DNA of 10,064 bases from Rikenellaceae bacterium UBA1749 (lineage in GTDB: Bacteria > Bacteroidota > Bacteroidia > Bacteroidales > Rikenellaceae), in NCBI GenBank assembly GCA_002315675.1, contig DCHP01000081.1, positions 1 through 10,064 of the forward strand, read 5' to 3'. A program made the position numbers and the translations under genes. The notes below the pieces were generated by a model that saw only the letters and a program-made list of their open reading frames with translations, had not been told where the DNA came from and ran no database searches. Numbering within the stretch: position 1 is the stretch's first letter; each line of letters begins with the position of its first letter. Shown here in pieces: positions 1 through 7,090 of the stretch.

Positions 1-84
1 TCTCAACTGAGAAATGAACTCGGTTACAAAGGTATGAATAATTTTTCGAACTACAACAAAGTATCGATACAAATCGACAACTAA
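1..84 (+). CDS. 3' end of an unidentified gene (partial)
   Basis: Frame 1 is open from the first base to a TAA at 82-84 and gives 27 residues, beginning SQLRNELGYKGMNNF and ending SIQIDN. The composition is that of an ordinary soluble protein C-terminus rich in Asn, Tyr and Ser. The family is not recognisable from so short a tail. It runs in the same direction as the TIR-like gene that starts 97 bases later, so it could be an upstream neighbour in the same accessory island, but the gap contains a plausible promoter and does not require co-transcription. A chance open frame of 27 codons is possible in AT-rich DNA, so the call is moderate. Confidence 0.45.
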   Translation, partial: SQLRNELGYKGMNNFSNYNKVSIQIDN

Positions 85-131
85 ATTTGCAAATACCTCT
101 TGCTAGCCTTCTATGATTATCACCATCTTAC

Positions 132-163
132 TTGATAATAAAAAAGCATAAATTGTATTTTGG
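132..163 (+). promoter_or_regulatory. Possible Bacteroidota-type promoter for the TIR-like gene
   Basis: A TTG at 132-134 lies 21 bases upstream of TATTTTGG (156-163). This resembles the Bacteroidota -33 (TTTG) and -7 (TAnnTTTG) elements with one mismatch in the -7 box. It would start transcription only about a dozen bases before the ATG at 182. The match is imperfect in AT-rich DNA, so it is tentative. Confidence 0.3.
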
Positions 164-181
164 GCATTATTTCTAACCAAT

Positions 182-1330
182 ATGAAACAGTACACTCTAT
201 TCTACTCATGGCAATCTGATGATAAAGAATCAAAACGAATAATTCAAAAGGCGCTAAACAAAGCTGTCGACTCCCTAAAAAAGGAAGGTATTGAAATATA
301 TATTGATCAAGACACAAGGGACAGAACAGGTTCTGCAAACATTAATAGAAGAGTCATTGAAAAAATTGAATCTTGTGATATTTTTGTTGCCGATTTAACT
401 CCTGTTTATACTTTGCCAAAAAACGAGGAAATTGATTCTCTTCCAAAGCATATGCCTAATAGCAATGTCCTGTTCGAATATGGTTATGCACAAAAAACAA
501 AAGGATTCTCGCATTTCATTTCGTTAGCTTTATTGAAAAAGGGTGAGCATATAGAATATATGCCTTTTGATATCAATCATGACACAATTACACCCTTTTC
601 TTCCGAGAAGGATCTCAGTCTGTTGGACAAGTGGATAAAAAAGATTACAGAAACGATTGACAAAGAAAATGCTACAAGAAAAAAAGTTTTCGATTGTGAA
701 CTGCTTTTTAGTGAAGGAAGAACAACAATACAAATAAGCCCTAAGTACAAACAATATAAATATATTCCTCAAGGTAGCACATTAACTAAAACTAATTTTT
801 CTGAAGACAATATTGCGACCAGCATTATCTCTGGAAATATGATAGACACAATATTATCTCAATTTAATAACAAAACTGCTGTGCAGTCTGTTAAACCAAT
901 CAGAAAAACTACGAATCTAAGTTTTGTACCAATCAGTTTTACTTTTAGCAATAATGGGGAAAACGCATTAGAGAATTGTAATATCACGATAAAGGCAGAT
1001 GAAAATATACTTATTGAAGACACAAACACTAAAGAGGCTAATAGTTTTGCAAAAATCTGTAATCCTAAGCAGCGAATAATTAGGGAAAATACAATTAGCA
1101 AGAAAATTGATATTCTTAATCCTGAAATGCATATATCTATCACGGATTGTTATTTTCATGTACCGTTCGACACGAAGCAATTTACTATTTACTGGGATTG
1201 CCATGGGAAGAACTCGAAACATAATGGAGTACTTCAAGTATCTGTTTCTCCCCAATATGAGATTGAGGAAATTGAAAACGATAAAAGGATGGGAGAAATC
1301 CGCATCGAAGATTATGAGATTTCAGAATAA
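182..1330 (+). CDS. TIR-like nucleotide-binding domain protein with unknown C-terminal domain (putative defence effector)
   Basis: This 382-residue protein has no signal peptide or membrane segment and is probably cytosolic. Residues 1-140 look like a TIR/SEFIR-like Rossmann domain. The first strand ends in FYSWQSD (7-13), the second strand is followed by DQDTRDRTGS (42-51), then come CDIFVADLTP (65-74) and NVLFEYGYA (95-103). The YSWQSD ... FVAD(L/V)T ... NVL(F/I)EYG pattern recurs in uncharacterised proteins of prokaryotic defence islands. Glu99 sits where the catalytic glutamate of TIR and CAP12-type NAD hydrolases is found, so NAD cleavage is a reasonable inference but not shown. A helical linker (about 145-168) leads to residues 171-382, a beta-strand-rich region I cannot assign; it may sense a trigger or mediate assembly. 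The gene is much more AT-rich than parA-parB downstream, which suggests acquisition by transfer. ATG 182 is the natural start because the first strand begins at residue 4. Confidence 0.75.
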   Translation: MKQYTLFYSWQSDDKESKRIIQKALNKAVDSLKKEGIEIYIDQDTRDRTGSANINRRVIEKIESCDIFVADLTPVYTLPKNEEIDSLPKHMPNSNVLFEYGYAQKTKGFSHFISLALLKKGEHIEYMPFDINHDTITPFSSEKDLSLLDKWIKKITETIDKENATRKKVFDCELLFSEGRTTIQISPKYKQYKYIPQGSTLTKTNFSEDNIATSIISGNMIDTILSQFNNKTAVQSVKPIRKTTNLSFVPISFTFSNNGENALENCNITIKADENILIEDTNTKEANSFAKICNPKQRIIRENTISKKIDILNPEMHISITDCYFHVPFDTKQFTIYWDCHGKNSKHNGVLQVSVSPQYEIEEIENDKRMGEIRIEDYEISE

Positions 1331-1354
1331 AGGATCTAATATTGTTCATTATGC

Positions 1355-1552
1355 ATGAAATCTTACCTGACAATAATATCTTTATGTATACTTTCGTTGA
1401 CCACTCAACCACCTCGGCGGAATTGACATCAATGGAAGAAATTTGCACTATTTCCCGAGTTAGAAAATAGCAGAATCGTGTTTATCGATGTTTATGGATA
1501 TTCTGTACCACATTTGTACTACGAATCGCCTTATAAATTGACTATCAAATAG
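1355..1552 (+). pseudogene. Possible remnant of a small secreted protein gene with an in-frame TGA
   Basis: From ATG 1355 one frame reads MKSYLTIISLCILSLTTQ, which resembles a signal peptide. It then meets a TGA at 1424-1426 and continues open in the same frame to TAG 1550-1552. The second part contains a stretch such as RIVFIDVYGYSVPHLYYE that looks protein-like. A hairpin follows two bases after the final stop. This fits a roughly 65-codon gene broken by one nonsense change. A different frame from ATG 1351 is also open for 38 codons, and short open frames are common in AT-rich DNA, so this may be noise. Confidence 0.2.
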
Positions 1553-1554
1553 TT

Positions 1555-1576
1555 CTAAAAACTGCATCGTTTTTAG
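1555..1576 (+). terminator. Perfect 8-bp hairpin, terminator-like
   Basis: CTAAAAAC (1555-1562) pairs exactly with GTTTTTAG (1569-1576) around a 6-base loop. The 3' arm itself carries a run of five T on the + strand. It begins two bases after a stop codon at 1550-1552, as expected for a terminator of a small upstream gene. It is AT-rich and lacks a separate downstream T-tract, so strength is uncertain. Confidence 0.35.
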
Positions 1577-1647
1577 TCTAATTCTTGTTTGGAAAACATA
1601 AAAAGCTCTCAAAACTTAAATACAGAATTCAAATAAGAATGCCATGG

Positions 1648-1663
1648 TTTAAAGTGGACTCAT
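1648..1663 (+). repeat. Left copy of 16-bp inverted repeat
   Basis: TTTAAAGTGGACTCAT here is the exact reverse complement of bases 10044-10059. After one mismatch a further TTT is shared on the inner side. The copy ends directly against the presumed -33 region of the parA promoter. It may be the trace of an insertion-sequence end; no transposase is present in the window. Confidence 0.65.
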
Positions 1664-1665
1664 GT

Positions 1666-1695
1666 TTTCTTTTTCAATTAAAAATGGTATCTTTG
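1666..1695 (+). promoter_or_regulatory. parA promoter, Bacteroidota consensus
   Basis: TATCTTTG at 1688-1695 matches the Bacteroidota -7 consensus TAnnTTTG at every fixed position. A T-rich TTTC (1666-1669) about 18 bases upstream could serve as a degenerate -33 element. Transcription would start near 1701, leaving a leader of about 20 bases before the parA ATG at 1722. Confidence 0.6.
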
Positions 1696-1721
1696 TAAAT
1701 TGACTCTTAATAGTAAAAGTT

Positions 1722-2489
1722 ATGTCAAAAATTGTTGCATTAGCCAATCAGAAAGGTGGGGTAGGGAAAACTACTACGGCCATTAACCTTGCGGCATCAC
1801 TTGCCGTGCTTGACCGCAAAGTTTTGCTTGTGGATGCGGATCCTCAGGCGAATTCGACTTCGGGACTTGGCCTGGAGCCGGCAGAGTCCAATACTTATAC
1901 TTTGCTAATAGGAGAAGGAAATGTAGAAGATGCTATTTTGCAGAGTCCCGATCTGGCTAATCTTCATGTCATAACTTCAGATATTAATCTTGTCGGGGCT
2001 GAGAATGAACTTGCAACCGTTGAAAACGGACAGTTTATCCTGAGGGAGTTGCTTCAGCCTCTTCGATCAAGATATGATTATATATTGATAGACTGCGCTC
2101 CTTCTCTTGGATTCGTTACGCTGAATGCGCTTGTTGCAGCTGACAGTGCCCTTATTCCGGTTCAGTGCGAATACTATGCGCTTGAGGGAATCAGTAAACT
2201 TGTGAATACAATAAGTCTGGTCCAGAACGGACTTAATGCGGATATGCATATTGAAGGTCTTCTTTTTACAATGTATGATTCAAGACTCCGTCTTGCAAAT
2301 CAGGTGGTGCAGGATGTCAGGGAACATTTCGGTGAACTGGTTTATAATACCATTATTCAGAGAAGTGTCCGTCTTTCTGAGGCTCCAAGTTTCGGAAAGC
2401 CAATAATATTGTATGATGCCTCATCTTCAGGTGCAATCAATTACCTGAATCTGGCTCATGAATTTATAAACAGAATAGAAAAAGCTTAA
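1722..2489 (+). CDS. parA: Chromosome partitioning ATPase ParA (Soj)
   Basis: ParA is the dimerising, DNA-binding ATPase that works with ParB-parS complexes to separate newly replicated origins. The 255-residue length is normal for a chromosomal Soj-type protein without an N-terminal HTH. The deviant Walker A motif KGGVGKTTT lies at residues 11-19, with both the signature Lys11 and the catalytic Lys16. Walker A' is LLVDADPQANST (35-46) and Walker B is ILIDCAPSLG (121-130, Asp124). The C-terminal part carries the usual RSVRLSEAPSFGKPI segment. It is followed 11 bases later by parB, so the two are co-transcribed, and a consensus promoter sits directly upstream. GC content is visibly higher than in the upstream TIR-like gene. 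Confidence 0.96.
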   Translation: MSKIVALANQKGGVGKTTTAINLAASLAVLDRKVLLVDADPQANSTSGLGLEPAESNTYTLLIGEGNVEDAILQSPDLANLHVITSDINLVGAENELATVENGQFILRELLQPLRSRYDYILIDCAPSLGFVTLNALVAADSALIPVQCEYYALEGISKLVNTISLVQNGLNADMHIEGLLFTMYDSRLRLANQVVQDVREHFGELVYNTIIQRSVRLSEAPSFGKPIILYDASSSGAINYLNLAHEFINRIEKA

Positions 2490-2500
2490 TAAAAAATATA

Positions 2501-3340
2501 ATGGCAAAAACACAGACAGGTCTAGGCCGTGGATTGAACTCACTCATTCCGGAGAATGTTGTTATGAATTCTCAGAAAAAAGACGGGATGATTCATGAAA
2601 TTGAAATTGAAAAGATTATTCCCAATCCAACCCAGCCACGTGAGGATTTCAAAAAAGAGGCTTTGGAAGAATTATCCAAGTCCATTTCCGAACTTGGACT
2701 GATCCAGCCAATAACAGTACGTGAGGCTGCTGATGGCAAATATATGATTATCAGTGGAGAGCGCAGATACAGGGCTTCCAAACTTGCCGGACTGAAGACT
2801 CTTCCTGCCTATATTCGCAAGGCAAATGATGCGCAGATGCTGGAAATGGCACTTGTGGAGAATATTCAGCGTGAAGACCTCAATGCCATTGAAATCGCAC
2901 AAAGCTACAGCAGACTGATAGAAGAACTTAATCTTAATCAGGAGGCACTGGCAGACAGGGTTGGTAAAAAGCGATCAACTGTTGCAAATTACCTGCGTCT
3001 TCTCTCCCTTGGACCTGAAGTTCAGGTTGCCGTAATAGCAGGGACAATATCAATGGGACATGCGCGAGCACTTCTCTCTCTTGATGATACTCAGGAACAG
3101 ATGTATGCCCTGGAACAGATTATCTCCCAGTCATTATCTGTACGTGCGACAGAGGATCTTGTTGCAAAAATCCTTGATCCCAAGCCAAAGGCTACAAACA
3201 AGAAGAATCCATATCGTTCTCTTGCGAAGGAACTGACATCAAAAGTCGGTCTTGACATCAAAGTCACTGCTGGCCGTGTCGCAATTTCCTTCAAGGATGA
3301 AGATGAACTTGAAAAAATAAAATCCATTCTTACAAGATGA
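2501..3340 (+). CDS. parB: Chromosome partitioning protein ParB (Spo0J)
   Basis: ParB is the parS-binding CTPase clamp that loads on origin-proximal DNA and stimulates ParA. The 279-residue protein starts with the family's GLGRGLNSLIP segment (7-17). The N-terminal ParB/Srx domain includes NPTQPRE (42-48), GLIQPI (66-71), the nucleotide-binding GERRYRA box (86-92) and ENIQREDLNAIE (120-131). The central helix-turn-helix is at about 147-168 (ALADRVGKKRSTVANYLRLL). The C-terminal tail from about 235 matches the dimerisation domain. No parS-like palindrome was found in the window. The gene lies 11 bases after parA and its stop codon forms the first base of a hairpin. Confidence 0.96.
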   Translation: MAKTQTGLGRGLNSLIPENVVMNSQKKDGMIHEIEIEKIIPNPTQPREDFKKEALEELSKSISELGLIQPITVREAADGKYMIISGERRYRASKLAGLKTLPAYIRKANDAQMLEMALVENIQREDLNAIEIAQSYSRLIEELNLNQEALADRVGKKRSTVANYLRLLSLGPEVQVAVIAGTISMGHARALLSLDDTQEQMYALEQIISQSLSVRATEDLVAKILDPKPKATNKKNPYRSLAKELTSKVGLDIKVTAGRVAISFKDEDELEKIKSILTR

Positions 3341-3365
3341 TTACCCGAGTTGCCTTTCGGGTAAT
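3340..3365 (+). terminator. Hairpin overlapping the parB stop codon
   Basis: ATTACCCGA (3340-3348) pairs perfectly with TCGGGTAAT (3357-3365), a 9-bp stem with an 8-base loop. The stem begins at the last base of the parB TGA. The sequence after it is only moderately T-rich, so it may be a partial terminator or a transcript-stabilising element separating parAB from the envelope gene pair. A GGTAATTCT of the 3' arm is repeated shortly downstream. Confidence 0.5.
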
Positions 3366-3508
3366 TCTATATTGCCCTTCCGGTAATTCTCTGAATAATG
3401 GTCAAGGAAACGGGTGTTGTATTGGTGAATACAGGAATTAAGCAAAAACAACGGGAAACATCGAAAAGGTTGAAACAGCATAAACCAGTAATGCAAGGAA
3501 GAAGAACA

Positions 3509-4603
3509 ATGATAAATAGGTTGATGGTGATGATTGTAGTTGTTATGTTACAGTCAGTCCTATGCCTGTCAGCTCAGTCTGTTAGAAAGGTTATCAAGGT
3601 TCAGGGAGGTAAAAGGTCTGTTTCCGAGGTTGTTGTTGATGCCATGAAGGTTGATTCGTTGAAGACAGATTCACTTCATGTTGCTAAAGTTCCAGTAGAT
3701 TCTTTGTCCGCCATAGCAAAGGATTCCATTTTGAATGATTCTCTTCCGAAGGGGAAACTGAAAAAAACAAGACTAGATGAGGTCTTTTCCCAAAAATTCT
3801 CCCTTACAAGGGATACGATTTCACATACTGCCCATTTTCTTCTGTCACTTGTCCCAGGTGTCGGTCAGATATATAACAGACAATATTACAAGGCACCTAT
3901 TTTCATTGGAGTCATCGGTGGTTTTGCCGCAGGTGGCGTGATTGCCTCAAGTAATTACAATACTTTCAAGAATGACTATTACCATGCAGTTGACCTTAAT
4001 CTTCCTTCAGCAATAACTGATCCGCTTGAAAGGAAAATGAAACAGGCTGGTACAGTGAGGACACTTTTCTATTCTGCAGCAGCCGTAACCTATCTATATC
4101 AGATTGCGGATGCAACATTCCATTACAGAGGTTATGTGAATCCGGTTCAGAAAGCTACGATTCTATCTGCAGTTTTCCCTGGAGCAGGATTTGTCTATAC
4201 AAAAAGATACTGGAGACTTCCTATCTATTACGGGGCTTTTGCTGCAGCTGCTACTGTGGTGGACTACAATAACAGATATTTCATAAGATATCGTAATGCG
4301 TACAATGCCATGACTGACGGCGATCCCACTACTGAGGATGAATTCCATGGCAGGTATACTGAAAGCCAGCTCTCAAATGCCAGGGATGCATACAGACGTG
4401 ACAGGGACCTTGGTATTATTTGCATGGTAGGTATTTATGCAATAAATATTATTGATACATATGTTACAGCCACACTTATGAACTGGGATATCAGCAGGGA
4501 TCTGACTGCTAATGTAAAACCTGTAATGTTCAGGGATTACGCCTATACAAAAAGTGGCGGATATGCATCCGGGGCTGGACTGTCATTAAGTATAAAATTC
4601 TGA
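3509..4603 (+). CDS. DUF5683 family envelope protein with duplicated core
   Basis: This 364-residue protein starts with a clear signal peptide, MINRLMVMIVVVMLQSVLCL, ending near SAQ. The frame is open back to an ATG at 3398, and another ATG lies at 3491, but both would put a charged tail before the signal peptide. ATG 3509 also has AGGAAGAAG a few bases upstream. After a spacer rich in DSL repeats (about residues 46-84) come two related segments: LSLVPGVGQIYNRQYYKAPI around residue 115 and LSAVFPGAGFVYTKRYWRLP around residue 224. Both are followed by hydrophobic, probably membrane-associated stretches. This PG-G-(Q/F)-(I/V)-Y core is typical of DUF5683, a Bacteroidota family of unknown function. 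It is regularly found between parB and an MltD-type gene, as here, where mltD begins 11 bases downstream. A structural role in the cell envelope is an inference from this context. Confidence 0.85.
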   Translation: MINRLMVMIVVVMLQSVLCLSAQSVRKVIKVQGGKRSVSEVVVDAMKVDSLKTDSLHVAKVPVDSLSAIAKDSILNDSLPKGKLKKTRLDEVFSQKFSLTRDTISHTAHFLLSLVPGVGQIYNRQYYKAPIFIGVIGGFAAGGVIASSNYNTFKNDYYHAVDLNLPSAITDPLERKMKQAGTVRTLFYSAAAVTYLYQIADATFHYRGYVNPVQKATILSAVFPGAGFVYTKRYWRLPIYYGAFAAAATVVDYNNRYFIRYRNAYNAMTDGDPTTEDEFHGRYTESQLSNARDAYRRDRDLGIICMVGIYAINIIDTYVTATLMNWDISRDLTANVKPVMFRDYAYTKSGGYASGAGLSLSIKF

Positions 4604-4614
4604 AAATATATCAT

Positions 4615-5877
4615 ATGAAACGTTTGATAATCTTATTCCTGTCATTATTCTTTTTCTGTTCAGCATATTCACAATCAGCTGATACAACAAACTACGGAAG
4701 ACTTAAACTAAGGACCGAAACAAATTATTACGATGTTGTACTTGACAGTTTGATGACAAGCACAGCTCAGCAGGCATATGATAATTTCAAGAATGAGTTC
4801 ATTGATATTTCCCTTGATGGTCTTTCAGTTGAGGGAACACCTGATGGTGTATATGACAGGAGACTCAGGATGCTGGCAACTGAAATACAGCTACCGTATA
4901 ATCAGGTAGTCAAGAAGTATATCGAAGTATATACCAAACCAAGCGGAATTATGTCAAATGTCCTTGGTAGGGGAAGAGGGTATTTTCCTATCATCGAACA
5001 GTATCTGTTCAAGTATAATCTTCCTATGGAACTTAAAATGCTTCCTGTAATTGAATCAGCCATGATACCAACGGCCAGGTCAAGGGCAGGCGCAGTAGGA
5101 CTTTGGCAGTTCATGACTTCTACCGGGAAGGCATATGGACTTGAAATAAACAGCTTTGTGGATGAACGTACTGATGTTGAAAAAGCATCCGATGCAGCGT
5201 GCCGATACCTTACGGATATGTATAAAATGTATGGTGACTGGACCCTGGTAATCGCTTCCTATAACTGTGGATCAGGAAATGTAAATAAAGCCATCAAAAG
5301 GGCCGGTGGGAATGTAAAGGACTATTGGGATATATGGCCGTACCTTCCAAGGGAAACCAGAAACTATGTTCCTGCATTCATAGCTGCAACCTATGCATAC
5401 ACATTCCATAGATCGTATTCATTGGACCCGATTCCGTCACCAAGAGCTCTTGCGACTGATACAGTGACTATCAAAAGGATGATGCACCTTGAACAGGTCT
5501 CTTCGACAATAGACATCTCCCTCGATGAACTTAGGGGACTGAATCCACAGTATTCAAGGGATGTGGTTCCTGCAGCAAGCAAGGATTATAAACTGACTTT
5601 GCCACAGAAGTATGTCGGTCAGTTTATCGAAAATGAAAGTACAATATATGCAAAGGATACCATCTATCTGACCAAATATCTGGCAAACAACAACCTTTCA
5701 AAGGAGCAGGTATCAAATCCAAAAGCTATATCACCAAGAATTTCATATAAGGTCAAATCTGGGGATACTCTTGGTAGGATTGCTTCAAAACACAAGGTTT
5801 CTGTAAAACAGATCCAGAAGTGGAACAATATGAAAAATACAAACTTGCGCGTTGGCCAGAAACTTGTTATCTATTAG
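4615..5877 (+). CDS. mltD: Membrane-bound lytic murein transglycosylase D-like protein (SLT + LysM)
   Basis: The 420-residue protein is exported by a signal peptide (MKRLIILFLSLFFFCSAYSQ, cleavage near residue 20) and should act on peptidoglycan in the periplasm. The SLT lysozyme-like domain covers about residues 130-265. LPVIESAM places the catalytic acid at Glu147, followed by RAGAVGLWQFM (157-167), IASYNCGSGNVNKAI (213-227) and LPRETRNYVP (244-253), all hallmark motifs of the MltD family. A single LysM domain forms the C-terminus (about 376-420, YKVKSGDTLGRIASKHKVS), and it anchors the enzyme to glycan strands. Many MltD homologues have two or more LysM repeats, so this is a short version. 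There is no lipobox, unlike E. coli MltD. It is co-transcribed with the upstream DUF5683 gene (11-base gap). Confidence 0.93.
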   Translation: MKRLIILFLSLFFFCSAYSQSADTTNYGRLKLRTETNYYDVVLDSLMTSTAQQAYDNFKNEFIDISLDGLSVEGTPDGVYDRRLRMLATEIQLPYNQVVKKYIEVYTKPSGIMSNVLGRGRGYFPIIEQYLFKYNLPMELKMLPVIESAMIPTARSRAGAVGLWQFMTSTGKAYGLEINSFVDERTDVEKASDAACRYLTDMYKMYGDWTLVIASYNCGSGNVNKAIKRAGGNVKDYWDIWPYLPRETRNYVPAFIAATYAYTFHRSYSLDPIPSPRALATDTVTIKRMMHLEQVSSTIDISLDELRGLNPQYSRDVVPAASKDYKLTLPQKYVGQFIENESTIYAKDTIYLTKYLANNNLSKEQVSNPKAISPRISYKVKSGDTLGRIASKHKVSVKQIQKWNNMKNTNLRVGQKLVIY

Positions 5878-6107
5878 TTGTTTGCTTATGTTAGTGTTTC
5901 TGCCCTGCAGAATGTAGCTATGATGGAAGCAGTCTTATGTATCATATATAATCGATAATCGGTGTTGGTTCTTTAATCTATGAATCCGCATGAAATCGAC
6001 CCAAAATTGAAAAATACCCCCCATTAATGTGATCAGTAACAGTGGTGAAAACAATAAGACATACTTTTCCAAGTTGGTTTATCTATAATCAGGTTAGTTT
6101 TTAAGTC

Positions 6108-7085
6108 GTGAAACATTTACTTTCAATAGAATCATTGTCAAAGGATGAAGTTTTTCATCTCGTTGAACTTGCAGCCAGACTGAAAAAAGATAAAAAGGCA
6201 GGATGTGAAGAACAATATCTGAAGGGCCGCAATATTGCCTTGCTTTTTGAAAAGGAAAGTACACGTACCCGTTGTGCGTTTGAAGTGGCTGCGGCAGATC
6301 AGGGGGCCAGGACTGTATACATTGGTCAAGGTGATTCTCCGATGGGGAATAAAGAATCCATTAAGGATACGGCAAGAGTGCTCGGGCGTATGTTCGATGG
6401 TATTCAGTACAGGGGTTATGGTCAGAATATGGTCAATATCCTTGCTGAGTATAGTGGAGTTCCTGTATGGAACGGACTTACAAATGAATCTCATCCTACA
6501 CAGTTTCTTGCTGATCTGCTTACAATTCAGGAACATACTGAAAAACCCCTTGGAGAGATAAAGATATGTTATCTTGGCAATGCAAAAAATAATGTGGCAA
6601 TGTCCCTTATGATAGGCGCTGCAAAAACCGGAATGCGTTTTGCTGCGGCATCTCCCGTCGCATATCATCCATCAAGCATGACCCTTCTTTTCATTGCAGA
6701 AAAATATGGTGCGAATATCCTTTATACTGAGGATGTTGAAGAAGCTGTAAGGGATGCTGATTTTATATATACCGATGTCTGGCTCTCAATGGGTGAGTCC
6801 CAGGAATTATGGAAACAGAGAATAGATCAGCTGCTTCCATATCAGGTCAATGATAAAGTTATGGAAATGACTGCAAATCCTGATTGTAAATTCATGCACC
6901 CCCTTCCATCTTTTCATGACCTTAATACACGGGTTGCACTTGACATATACGATAAATTCCAGATCAGGGAAATGGAAGTTACCGACAGTGTCTTTGAAGG
7001 ACCGAGAAGTATCGTCTTTGATCAGGCGGAAAACAGAATGCATACAATAAAAGCTGTAATGGTTGGCAGCTTGGCAGAAAAATAG
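6108..7085 (+). CDS. argF: Ornithine carbamoyltransferase family protein
   Basis: The enzyme transfers a carbamoyl group from carbamoyl phosphate to the delta-amino group of ornithine, giving citrulline in arginine synthesis, or runs in reverse in arginine breakdown. The 325-residue length is normal. The carbamoyl-phosphate site STRTR is at 51-55 and HPTQ at 129-132. The ornithine-side signature DVWLSMGE (223-230) is intact, which argues against acetyl- or succinylornithine carbamoyltransferase. The motif that is HCLP in classical OTCases reads HPLP here (264-267), in the context MHPLPSFHD. The C-terminal VFDQAENRMHTIKAVM block is typical. The start codon is GTG at 6108, with no in-frame ATG nearby. 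The 230-base gap upstream has no convincing promoter beyond a weak TACTTTTC at 6062-6069. comB follows after 5 bases. Whether it is anabolic (argF) or catabolic (arcB) cannot be decided from the sequence. Confidence 0.88.
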   Translation: MKHLLSIESLSKDEVFHLVELAARLKKDKKAGCEEQYLKGRNIALLFEKESTRTRCAFEVAAADQGARTVYIGQGDSPMGNKESIKDTARVLGRMFDGIQYRGYGQNMVNILAEYSGVPVWNGLTNESHPTQFLADLLTIQEHTEKPLGEIKICYLGNAKNNVAMSLMIGAAKTGMRFAAASPVAYHPSSMTLLFIAEKYGANILYTEDVEEAVRDADFIYTDVWLSMGESQELWKQRIDQLLPYQVNDKVMEMTANPDCKFMHPLPSFHDLNTRVALDIYDKFQIREMEVTDSVFEGPRSIVFDQAENRMHTIKAVMVGSLAEK

Positions 7086-7090
7086 AATGT

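Larger units (their letters stand above)
1331..1721. other. 391-base intergenic region between the accessory gene and parA
   Basis: No complete gene is supported here. From left to right it contains a possible degraded small reading frame (1355-1552), a perfect 8-bp hairpin just after it (1555-1576), one copy of a 16-bp inverted repeat (1648-1663) whose partner is at the far right of the window, and the parA promoter (1666-1695). An 8-bp inverted repeat (1317-1324 with 1356-1363) also spans the end of the TIR-like gene and could weakly terminate it. The region is the junction between AT-rich accessory DNA and the conserved core block. Confidence 0.6.

Noticed and set aside
2636..2645. CACGTG core, as in parS, inside parB
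   Set aside because: The flanking bases do not form the extended parS palindrome, and the hexamer is explained by the codons for QPRED; a single hexamer is expected by chance.
3398..3508. Longer N-terminus for the DUF5683 protein from ATG 3398
   Set aside because: It would place 37 mostly charged residues ahead of a clear signal peptide, and the ATG at 3509 has a purine-rich site in front of it.
6015..6022. Run of six C upstream of the OTCase gene, considered as a phase-variation tract
   Set aside because: It is short, lies about 85 bases from the GTG start, and does not sit between recognisable promoter elements.
6138..6668. Minus-strand open frame of 176 codons across the OTCase gene
   Set aside because: It lies fully within a strongly supported gene on the other strand and its translation has no family features; it is an antisense shadow.
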